Assembly (NCBI GenBank): GCA_029959085.1
Contig: JARWIR010000002.1
Span: forward strand, 32,699,733 to 32,763,732
Direction of reading: 5' to 3'
DNA length: 64,000 bases
Source: Nemophila menziesii
Taxonomy: Eukaryota > Streptophyta > Magnoliopsida > Boraginales > Hydrophyllaceae
Position 1 is the first letter of the stretch, and each line of letters begins with the position of its first letter. A model generated the notes under the pieces. The model made no database searches, had not been told where the DNA came from, and saw only the letters and a program-made list of their open reading frames with translations. The translations under genes were made by a program, and so were the position numbers. Positions 55,431 to 64,000 of the stretch are shown piece after piece.

Positions 55431-58400
55431 ATAATCAACCTCTATTCCTGATAAAGAGGTTGAAGAAACAGTAGAAGATAAGGTTGACGTGGTAGTTGAA
55501 CCAAAGAGTGTCCTAGAAATGACACCAGAAAAGAAGAAGATCTCAGTGGAACCTAATACACGTCCTCCTCCACCATACCCGTCACGTGTCAAAAAGAAGA
55601 ACAATGAAAAAGAATTCAAGAAGTTCCTTGACATGGTGCACAATTTAGATATTACTATACCATTTGTTGAAGCTCTAAAAAGAATGCCAAAGTACCTGAA
55701 GTTCATGAAAGACATTCTTTCAAACAAACGAAGTTTGGAAACTGGGGAGACGATTGGATTACCAGATGAGTGTAGTGCTATTTGTCAAGGCACGTTACCA
55801 ATGAAGCTACAAGATCTTAGAATTTTTACGATTCCCATTGCTATTGGAGAAAGTTGGACCGAGAGAGCGTTATGTGATTTAGGCGCGAGTAACAATCTCA
55901 TGCCAATTCCCTGTTCGAGAAGCTTAACATAGGAGATGTAATACCTACTTCAGTCGTATTACAAATGGGGGATCGCTCCCTCTCCTAACCAGTAGGTAAA
56001 ATTGAAGATGTTTTAGTTCAAGCTGGTAATTTTGTATTTCCTTATTATTTTATTCTTGACTACGACGCGTATAAGAATTTCCCCATTATATTGGGTAGAC
56101 CATTCTTATCCACGGGGCATACACTAATAGATGTTGAGAATGGTGAGTTGATCATGAGGGTCCAAGACGAACAAGTACGATTGAATGTGTTCAAGGCTAT
56201 GAAATATCCAGATACGAAAGACGAATGCTTAAAAATAGATGTCGTCGGAAAACTTACACAAGAAGTCTTTAATGAATCAAACTGCGATGACGATTTAGAC
56301 AAAGCCTTGGCACTTGAATCACCAGAATTATACAAAGATGCCACTTACGAAATTGCAGCATTAGGATCAAACATACGAGAACAACTTCGAGAATCAGGAG
56401 ACATTGAACCAATGAAGAAACCATCTATAATATGTCCACCTGTTCTTGAAGAAAAGCCACTTCCAGACCATCTACTATGTTTACCTAGGTATGAACAAAA
56501 CTTTACCTGTTAATATTTCTGCTAACCTTTCAGGTCCTCAAGAGGATAAGCTACTCCGTGTGCTTCGTGCTAACAAAGAAGCAATTGGGTGGACTATTGC
56601 CGATATCAAGGGAAATCAGTCCATCCGTTTGTAAACATAAGATTATTCTTGAGAAAGAAGGAGGGAGATCTATAGAGGGGCAAAGAAGGCTCATGCCAGC
56701 TATGAAAGAGGTGGTAAGAAAGGATGTAATCAAGTTATTAGACGCGGGTATTATCTTTCCAATTGAAAGCAGTGTTTGGGTCAGTCTAGTGCAATGTGTT
56801 CCAAAGAAATAAGGTATCACAACCGTTCTTAATGATCAAAACGAAGCCATTCCATCAAGAAAAGTTGTGCGGTGGAGAGTATGCATGGATTATCGAAGAA
56901 TCAACAAGGCTACAAATAAATATCACTTCCCTCTACCATTCATTGATCAGATGATAGAAAAACTCGCAGGGAGAGAGTATTATTGTTTTCTGGACAGATA
57001 TTCAGGCTATAATCAGATTTGTGTAGATCCTCTTGATCAACACAAAACAACTTTTACTTTTTTGTTTGGCACTTTTGCGTATAGAATGATGCCTTTTGGT
57101 TTATGCAACGCACCTACCACGTTCCATAGGTGTATGATGGCTATATTTTGGGACATGATTGATAAATACTTGGAGGTTTTTACGGATGATTTTTTTAGTT
57201 TTTGGAGATAGTTTTGATGATTGCCTAAACAATCTTGAAAAAGTCCTTGTAAGATGTAAAGAAATAGATCTTGTGCTTAATTGGGAAAAATGCCACTTCA
57301 TGGTTCAAGAAGGGATTGTGTTGGGACATAAAGTTTTGAAGGCGGGAATGTAGGTTGATCATGGAGTGAGAAGTTACTTGGGTCACGCAGGATTTTACAG
57401 AAGATTTATTAAAGATATCTCCAAGATCGCCAAAATGCTTTGTTCTTTACTTGAGAATGATACTCCTTTTAATTTTAATGAAGTTTATCTTCAGGCGTTT
57501 GAAACGATCAATGAGAAGCTCATCTCCACCCCGATTGTTATACCTCCAGATTTGAACGCTCCGTTTGAACTTATGTGCGATGCAAGTGATTATGCAATGG
57601 GTGTTGTGTTAGGGCAGAGGAAAGAAAAGATATTCTATACGATTTACTATGCAAGTAAGACCTTTAACGTTGCCCAAATGAATTATACAATAACGGAGAA
57701 AGAGATGTTAGTCGTGGTATATGCTTTCGATAAATTTCGTTCCTACCTTGTTGGGATTAAAACTATTGTATACACGGATCATTCAGCAATCAAGTACCTT
57801 ATGGAGAAAAAGGACGCTAAGCCGCGTCTTATCAGATGGATATTGCTGTTACAAGAATTTGACATAGATATTCAAGACCGAAAGGGATGCGAGAATTAAG
57901 TAGGTAATCATTTATCCAGGCTCGAGGGATCTGATGCCAACAAAGAACCATTACTGGTTAAAGAGGTATTCCCTGATGAACAACTTTTTACTATTAAAGA
58001 TGCATGTGTGCCTAGGTATGCAAATATTGTTAACCTTCTCGTGAGTGGTGTTTTCCCCACGGATTTCAATCCACAACAAAAACAAAGGTTAAGTCATAAT
58101 GCCAAACAATTCTTTTGAGATGAGCCCTACCTCTTCAAGGTTTGCAATGATCAAGTTATCAGAAGATGCGTCCATGAGGGCGAAATTACTAAGATCATGG
58201 AAAGCTGTCATGGCTCACCATATGGTGGCCACTTTAAAGGCGATAGAACTGCAGCTAAAATTCTTCAATCCGGTTTCTATTGGCCTACCCTACACAAAGA
58301 TTGTCATCAATTCGTTCCGACATGTCAAAGATGCCAGTTCATTGGTAATATAAAAAAAGAGATGAGATGCCACAATATAATATCTTAGAAGTCTAAATCT

Positions 58401-59298
58401 TTGATGTATGGAGAATAGATTTCATGGGACCTTTCATAATTTCCCACGGAAATCTTTATATTTTGCTAGCGGTAGATTATGTATCCAAGTGGGTGGAAGC
58501 AGTGGAAACACCAAAGAACGACGCTAAAACAGTTATATCATTCCTGAAGTCACATATCTTTTCAAGACATGGAACGTTACGTGTTCTTATCAATGATAAA
58601 GGTACCCACTTCCTCAATTTTCAGTTGAGAGATGCCCTTCGTAAGTTGGGGGTGAGACACCATACTTCAACCAGTTATCATCCCCATACTAACGGTCAAG
58701 CTGAAGTTTCTAACCGATAAATTAAATCTGTTCTTGATAAGACCGTGAACAAAACGAGGAAGGACTGGTCATTAAAACTAGATGATGCTCTATTGGCTTA
58801 CAAAACAGCATTTAAACCACCAGTTGGGGCATCTCCTTATCGCATGGTCTACGGCAAAGCATGTCATCTTCCTATTTAGATTGAATCCTGAGCCTTCTGG
58901 GCTATTAAAACTCTGAATCTAAACCCAGACTTGGCTGGAAAACAAATGATGATGCAGTTGAATGAGTTGGATGAATTTCATTTCCATGCCTATGACAACG
59001 CACGTCTCTGTAAGGAGAAAACAAAGAGATGGCATGATAAACGAATCGTCCAAAGAGGTTCGAGAGAGGACAATATGTTTTACTATACAACTCTAGATTC
59101 TCGAACTACCAGGGTAAGCATAAATCCCGTTGGGGAGGACCTTATATTGTTACAAAAGTCACACCTCATGGAGCGATTGAAATTGAACATCCAACCGAGC
59201 AAAGGACATTCATGGTGAATGGCCAGCATTTGAAGTTATACCATGATAGTGAGGACTTTGGACGAGAGGAGATGATCCTTCTCGAAGAACACACTTAG
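55431..59298 (+). pseudogene. pol: Element K pol: protease, RT, RNase H, integrase (disrupted)
   Basis: Protease: RALCDLGASNNLM (55863-55901), frameshift, IILGRPFLSTGHTLIDVENGE. RT: RVCMDYRRINKAT, FLDRYSGYNQI and active-site FTDDFF (FMDD in A). A deletion of about 16 codons follows GHKVLKAGM. RNase [19 protein letters not shown] and [11 protein letters not shown]. Integrase: zinc finger H-H-C-C with TCQRCQ intact, [31 protein letters not shown] and NGQAEVSNR. The tail is GPYIVTKVTPHG and QHLKLYHDSED, ending at 59298. Stops near 55987, 56812, 57353, 57899, 58118 and 58720, plus several frameshifts. Confidence 0.88.
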
Positions 59299-59321
59299 CC
59301 CGAGGTACACGTCTAACTGAA

Positions 59322-59356
59322 AAACGTTAAACAAAAGTGATCTTGGGAGACACCCC
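59322..59356 (+). other. Conserved post-gene motif of element K
   Basis: AACGTTAAACAAAAGTG then GGGAGACACCCC, 24 nt after the pol stop. Confidence 0.62.
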
Positions 59357-59514
59357 TTGTTTTAATTGCTTTCTAGTTAGTTTAATTTTTCGTAGTGTAT
59401 AATATTAAGTAGTGTATATTTTTAATGTGTTTACAAGCTAATAGGAGAGAAAGGTAGTGTGTTAATTGTGCAGGAAATGAGTTTGGGGTCAAATCAGGAA
59501 AAATTGGGAAAAAT

Positions 59515-59960
59515 CTGACTTGCTGACCGGCTGGCCGGTGAATCCACCGCTATACCGGTGGAGGAACTGTGCCACGGTTTGCAAAACCAGGTTCTTTGTC
59601 GAGAGCTTGCATAAGAAAACTTTAGGCGTGAAAAGTCGACACGGTTGTAAAATTTTCTGACCGATATACCGCCGAAATCACCGGTATACCGCCCAAGGGA
59701 AAAAACCGTGCCACGGTTTCTTAAATTAGGTTACTTGCCGAGACCAAGAAAAACAAGAAATTGGATGACAAGTAAGCCGGTCAGGGCACCGGTATACCAG
59801 CCCTAGAAAAAAAACCGTTCCACGGTTTATTAAATTAGGTTTATTGCCGAGAGGAGCTTCGAAAAACCGTGTTCTCTTTTGACGACACGGTTTGATGACC
59901 GTCAGCCACCGGTAAGCCGGGGAATCGACCGGTAAGCCGGTGCGAGGCGGTTTGTGAAGA
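59515..59960 (+). repeat. Palindrome array of element K (CCGGTATACCGG type)
   Basis: Four pairs: CCGGCTGGCCGG / CCGCTATACCGG (59528-59559), CCGATATACCG / CCGGTATACCG (59661-59690), GCCGGT / CCGGTATACC (59775-59798), and CCGGTAAGCCGG / CCGGTAAGCCGG (59909-59941). The spacing is about 115-135 bp. Spacer units repeat AAAACCGTGCCACGGTTT, AATTAGGTTACTTGCCGAGA and CCAAGAAAAACAAG. Confidence 0.87.
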
Positions 59961-60448
59961 GATTGTTACCATATCACTTCTTACCTTACCAAGATTAAAA
60001 CCTAGCCTCTCTAATACAAATTTTTCAGACCCAAACCTTATAAAAACACCCTGAAGCTTGATTAAACCTTCACAACAAACACAACAACAACAACAAGAAA
60101 TCTTTCCTCCATCCTCCATAAACACATAATCTTCATCAAATCCATTACACTACACCATAAAACACCATCAAAGATCATCAAGCTATCAAGATTTTTTTTT
60201 TGATCGGCAAATCAAACTTTTATAAATGAAGAACCAACAACGAGTTTTTACACATTTATCTCAGAGTTATATGGGCTATTACATTGCAATTACACTTGAC
60301 TCAAGCTATCAAGAATTCTTCCAAGAACAATCACATACCTTCTTCTACCATTGATAACCTTTCCTCCAAGTAAGAAACTCAAGCCACACCAATCTTTCTT
60401 TAACTTTATTCTATCCTCGGTGTAGCTTGAGTTGTGGGTAATTCTAAG
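59961..60448 (+). other. ORF3 leader of element K with LINE tail insertion
   Basis: A/C-rich leader (CAACAAACACAACAACAACAACAAG near 60075, shortened here), followed at 60192-60300 by an inserted LINE tail. No gene is supported; a minus-strand ORF at 59841-60125 is a by-product of composition. Confidence 0.55.
60192..60300 (-). mobile_element. Extremely truncated LINE 3' end, 109 bp
   Basis: Flanked by the exact 14-bp direct repeat TCAAGCTATCAAGA (60178-60191 and 60301-60314). On the minus strand it ends TTTGATTTGCCGATC and ten A, a LINE-like 3' terminus with poly(A). Nothing is encoded. Confidence 0.88.
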
Positions 60449-60566
60449 ATGACAAATAGAACATATGCTATGGATAATAAGAGGAAGTGTTCAATCTTAG
60501 GGAAGAACAAGAATTTACCTGGAGCCACAATTGAAAAGGCCATTAAACTTGATGAGCCTGTTGAAA
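60449..60566 (+). pseudogene. Element K ORF3, N-terminal fragment
   Basis: MTNRTYAMDNKRKCSILGK, then ATIEKAIKLDEPVEKK, homologous to the start of ORF3 in B, G and N. Similarity stops near 60568, where the inverted element N begins; the frame ends shortly after. Confidence 0.75.
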
Positions 60567-60574
60567 AGAAAACA

Positions 60575-60804
60575 AGATGAACCTTGATCTTGACCTGGTG
60601 TCTTTGCTTTATGCCTTGATGGTACACTCATTCTTGCTGTGAGTTTTCTTCGTAGTGGTTGTGTTGTTGCCTCGAGCTTTGGTTTCTTCTTAATAGGCTC
60701 ATCAAGGTCAATAGCTTATCTTTTGTAGCTCCAGGAAAAGTATTTTTCTTCCCTAAGATTGAACACTTCCTCTTGTAATCCATAGCATCCGTTCTATTTT
60801 TCAT
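60575..60804 (-). pseudogene. Element N ORF3, N-terminal fragment
   Basis: MKNRTDAMDYKRKCSILGKK from 60804; after a frameshift, AIDLDEPIKKKPKLEATTQ continues up to the junction with K. It extends about 40 codons further into ORF3 than K does. Confidence 0.72.
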
Positions 60805-61189
60805 CTTTGATTAACCCACAACTCAAGTTGCACCAAGTATAGAATAAACTTATAAAAGATTGGTGTGGCTTGAGGTTGTTGCTTGGATGAATGGATTATC
60901 AATGGTAGAAGAAGGAATTCTTGATTTGTGGTGGAAGAATTATTGAAATCTCGATGATCTTTGGTGTTTTGTGGTGTTGTGTAATGGATTTGATGAAGAA
61001 TATGTGTTTATGGAAGTTGGAGGAAAGATTTGATGATGTTGTTGTGTTTGTTTGAAGGTTTAATCAAGCTTCAAGGTGTATCTATAGGGTTTCTGTCGAA
61101 AAATTTCGTGTTGGGAAGGTTGGAAGAGGCTAGGTTTAGCTTTTATAAGTTAAGAATCCGACTAGAGGTCAAATTCCTCTCTTCAAACC

Positions 61190-61390
61190 GACTCATGCAG
61201 TGCACCGGACGATCCCTGCGGTGTATCGCAGGTGACGTCATGGCTACTTTGGCGACGGGACTTCGCAAATGACACATGGTGTAAGGTGTTGACTCTTGGC
61301 ATTGACCCTGATTTTGGTACCGTTGTGACGGTTTTGTGAGGCGCGGTGCACCAGACCATACCCGCGGTGAGGTATGGTCCTCCCGTATCA
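61190..61390 (-). repeat. Palindrome array of element N (GCGGTGCACCGGAC type)
   Basis: Two pairs: TGCAGTGCACCGGAC / TGCGGTGTATCGCA (61196-61230) and CGCGGTGCACCAGAC / CGCGGTGAGGTATGG (61341-61377). The spacer includes ACCGTTGTGACGGTTTT. The type matches F, not K. Confidence 0.75.
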
Positions 61391-61868
61391 GAAAAAATGT
61401 TTCTTTAAAAATATTTTAACCCTATTGGCTTCACAATTCTTTGTATATAATAGCAAATGCCAAAAATATGTCACTACTTATAAGTTAAGATCATTTGTAA
61501 ACCATATCTTTAAATAGAGTCATTTTTAGGCAATACGTTTTTGAAAATACAATTTTTAGGCTAATTCACTAAATCCCGTTATATATTCCAACCCCGTTAT
61601 AAAAAATATGTAGCATAATTTATTTTATTTTAAAGAACCCAGTTTTAGACCAACCCAAAATAAAAAAATATGCATTCTATTTTTATTTAAAAAAATTATT
61701 TAATTAAATTATAACTTATAAAATTGGTCAAAATAGTTTTCCGATTCAAACAAAATTCAACCACGTTTTTTGGAATAAAAATCCTAATTTTAGAACTTTT
61801 ACTAGCCACAAAACCACAGGGGGTATTTACTAAAACAAGTCTAATAAAAATACCAATATAAGAAATAA
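61391..61868. other. AT-rich block of unknown origin inside element N
   Basis: About 480 bp, strongly AT-rich, with no similarity to any other part of the window and no ORF. On its right, integrase similarity stops abruptly after FMVNG; on its left the palindrome array begins. It replaces the last codons of pol and the post-gene motif. I see no clear terminal repeats. Confidence 0.5.
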
Positions 61869-64000
61869 CCATTCACCATGAATGTGTTTTGCTCAGTTGG
61901 ATGCTCAATTTCGATTGCGCTATGAGGTGTGAATTTCGTAACAATATAAGGCACCCCCAACGGGACTTAAGCTAACCCGGATAGTTCGATAATCTAGAAT
62001 TGTATAAGAGTACCTTTTGTCCTCTCTCGAATTTCTTTGGATAAATCCGGTTATTTTTATTTTCTCCTTGTAGAGACGCGAATTATCATAGGAATGAAAA
62101 CGGAACTCATCTAACTCATTCAACTACATCATCCTTCGCTTACCCGCTAACTCTATGTTCATATTTAGATCTTTAATGGCCCAAAAGACACGGGATTCAA
62201 TCTCGATAGGAATATGACATGCCTTGTCGTAGACCATGCGATAGGCGGATGCCCCAACAGGTTTTTTTGAATGATGTTCTGTAAGACCAGAGAGCATCAT
62301 ATAGTTTTAATGACCAGTCCTTCCTCGTTTTGTTCACGGTCTTCTCTAGGATAGATTTGATCTCTCAGTTAAAGACCTCGACTTGACCGTAAGTTTGTGT
62401 ATGATAACTGGTTGAAGTGCGGTATCTAACCCCCAACATACGAACGGTAGCTCTCAACTGAAAATATATAAAGTGGGTACCTTTATCACTGATGAGAACA
62501 CGTGGCGTACCATGTCTTGAAAAGATATTCGATTTAAGGAACGAAATGGCTGTCTTGGCATCGTTCTCCAGTGTTTCCATTGCTTCTACCCACTTGGACA
62601 CATAATCTACTGCTAGAAAAATATAAAGATTACCATGGGAAGATATGAAAGGTCTATTCCCCACACATCAAAGATTTCGACTTCTAAGACATTGTTGAGT
62701 GGCATCTCGTCTCTGTTTGATATGTTGCCAATGAAGTAGCATCTTTGACAAGTCTGGACGAATTGATGACAATTTTTGTGTAGGGTAGGCAAATAGAATT
62801 CGGATTGAAGAATTTTAGTTGCGATTCTATCACCTTTAAAGTGGCCACCATATGGTGAACAATGGCAGCTTGCAATGTTTTACCTTGTTTCGCCCTCATG
62901 GACGCATTTTCTGATATCGTGGTCACTGCAAACCTTGAAGAGGCATGGCTTATCCCAAAATAATTATCTAGCTCTATAGCTTAACCTCTTTCATTTTTGT
63001 GGATTGAAATCTGTAGGGAATACACCACTCACTATGAGATTATTATATCTGCATACCAAGGAACAAACACATCTTTAATCGTAAAAAGTTGTTCATCAGG
63101 GAATACCTCCTACACCAATTCTGGTTCTTTGTTTGCATCAGATCCTTTAATCCTGGATAAACGATCAACTACTTGATTCTCGCATCATTTTTGCCATAAG
63201 ATACTTAATTGCTAAATGATCTGTGTATACGATAGTTTTCATTCCAAGAAGATAGGAACGAAACTTATCGATAGCATATACTACGACTAATAGTTCTTTC
63301 TCCGTCACAATATAGTTCAATTGGGCAGCGTTAAAGGTCTTACTTGCATAATAAATCGTGTGAAAGATCTTATCTTTTCTTTTCCCTAACACAACACCCA
63401 TTACGTGATCACTTGCATCGCACATAAGTTCAAACGGAGCATTCCAATCTGGAGATATGACAGTCGATGTAGAGATAAGTTTCTCTTTAATCGTAAACAA
63501 TGCTTCAAGACACGCGTCATTAAAACTTAAGGGAGTATCCTTCTCAAGTAAAGAACAAAGCGGTTTGGCGATCTTGGAGAAATCTTGAATAAATCTTCTA
63601 TAAAATCATGCGTGACCCAAGAAACTTCTCACACCTTTAACAGAATCCAGAGCTGGTAAGACTTTTATTACTTCGATTTTAGCATGATCAACCTACATTA
63701 CTGCACTCGAAACTTTATGTCCCAACACAATTCCTTCTCGAATCACGAAGTGGCATTTTTCCCAATTAAGAACAAGATCTGTTTCTTTACATCGCAAAGT
63801 ACCTTTTCAAGATTGTTGAGGCACTCATCAAAACTATCTCCAAGTACCGAAAAATCGTCTATAAAAACTTCTAAGTATTTATCAATCATGTCCCAAAATA
63901 TAGCCATCATACACCTCTGGAACGTGGCAGGTGCATTGCATAAACCAAACGACATTTTTCTATAGGAAAAAGTGCCAAACGGACAAGTGAAAGTTGTTTT
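61869..64000 (-). pseudogene. pol: Element N pol (RT, RNase H, integrase), disrupted
   Basis: RT part: MSFGLCNAPATFQRCMMAIFW and FIDDFSVLGDSFDECLNNL (63955-63743). RNase H: CDASDHVMGVVLGKRKDK, YASKTFNAAQLNYIVTEKEL and YTDHLAIKYLMAK (to 63180), followed by a deletion of about 26 codons that joins RNase H to the CENQV segment. Integrase: [30 protein letters not shown] and a GQVEVFN variant of the GQAEVSN motif. Ends MNELDEFRFHSYDNSRLYKEK and FMVNG. Multiple frameshifts. Confidence 0.85.

Larger units (their letters stand above)
41313..60570 (+). mobile_element. Element K: Athila-type retrotransposon with full gag-pol, interrupted by G
   Basis: Plus strand: 5'-truncated LTR (41313-42378), primer-binding site, gag start (42501-42649), element G insertion, gag continuation (54292 on), pol (55489-59298), conserved motif, palindrome array, ORF3 leader and ORF3 start (60449-60566). 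It ends abruptly at about 60570, where minus-strand element N begins. Many stop codons and frameshifts show age, and it must be older than G. Confidence 0.88.
60570..64000 (-). mobile_element. Element N: Athila-type retrotransposon, inverted relative to K, partial
   Basis: Minus strand, from the right edge leftward: RT, RNase H and integrase pieces (64000-61869), an unrelated AT-rich block (61868-61391), palindrome array (61390-61190), ORF3 leader and ORF3 start (60804 to about 60575). It mirrors K (57000-60570) with substantial divergence, so it is a different copy joined head-to-head. Its LTRs and gag are outside the window or missing. Confidence 0.83.

Noticed and set aside
60406..60627. 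Minus-strand ORF spanning the K/N junction
   Set aside because: It crosses a chimeric join and is antisense to ORF3; no independent support.

Overview
This window is plant nuclear DNA made almost entirely of nested transposable elements. I found no host gene, rRNA gene, functional tRNA gene or CRISPR array. The dominant component is Ty3/gypsy LTR retrotransposons of the Athila type. Their primer-binding site, TGGCGCCGCTGCCGGGGA, is complementary to the 3' end of plant tRNA-Asp. Their LTRs are about 1.5 kb, and an extra open reading frame (ORF3) lies between pol and a 1.4-kb 3' untranslated region. Plant L1-type LINEs, a tRNA-derived SINE, a small MITE and a decayed CACTA-like transposon fill the rest. 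This suggests pericentromeric or intercalary heterochromatin of an angiosperm, probably a eudicot; the species cannot be named from the sequence.

Left block (1-32994). Element F (minus strand, 5' LTR 31515-32994) is cut in its 3' UTR at 25405/25406 by a plus-strand complex, C and E. C and E share a central LTR (17659-19231) and end in a right LTR (23043-25405). The protease reading frame of C is interrupted twice. The first interruption is element A (minus strand, from before the window to 7901). The second is element B (8159-15852, 5-bp target-site duplication AGAAC). A 790-bp LINE fragment sits in the right LTR of E.

Middle block (32995-41312). This is a decayed CACTA-like region: a Transposase_24-like remnant, AT-rich minisatellite DNA holding a 227-bp MITE, inverted repeats of the GTCATTAGCGACGAC type, and a DUF4216-like remnant. 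A 3.4-kb L1 LINE is inserted in it.

Right block (41313-64000). Element K (plus) has its gag gene split by element G (42650-54286, minus, duplication GTTGC on both sides). The 5' LTR of G is split by a solo LTR, M (51910-53722). M is itself split by a SINE (53159-53407, long target duplication). K ends inside ORF3 near 60570, where it meets head-on a similar minus-strand element, N, that runs off the window.

Two kinds of Athila element coexist. A, K and N carry a (now broken) gag-pol with protease, reverse transcriptase, RNase H and integrase. G, F, E and B have no reverse transcriptase or integrase core. Their gag runs through an acidic linker and a protease directly into a short integrase-tail (GPF/Y-like) module, followed by ORF3. 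They look like a non-autonomous family that must borrow enzymes from partners such as A or K. Every element in which the pol-ORF3 spacer is visible carries there an array of paired short GC-rich palindromes in units of about 120 bp. The palindrome sequence differs between elements but is shared within one element. This is the most unusual signal in the window.
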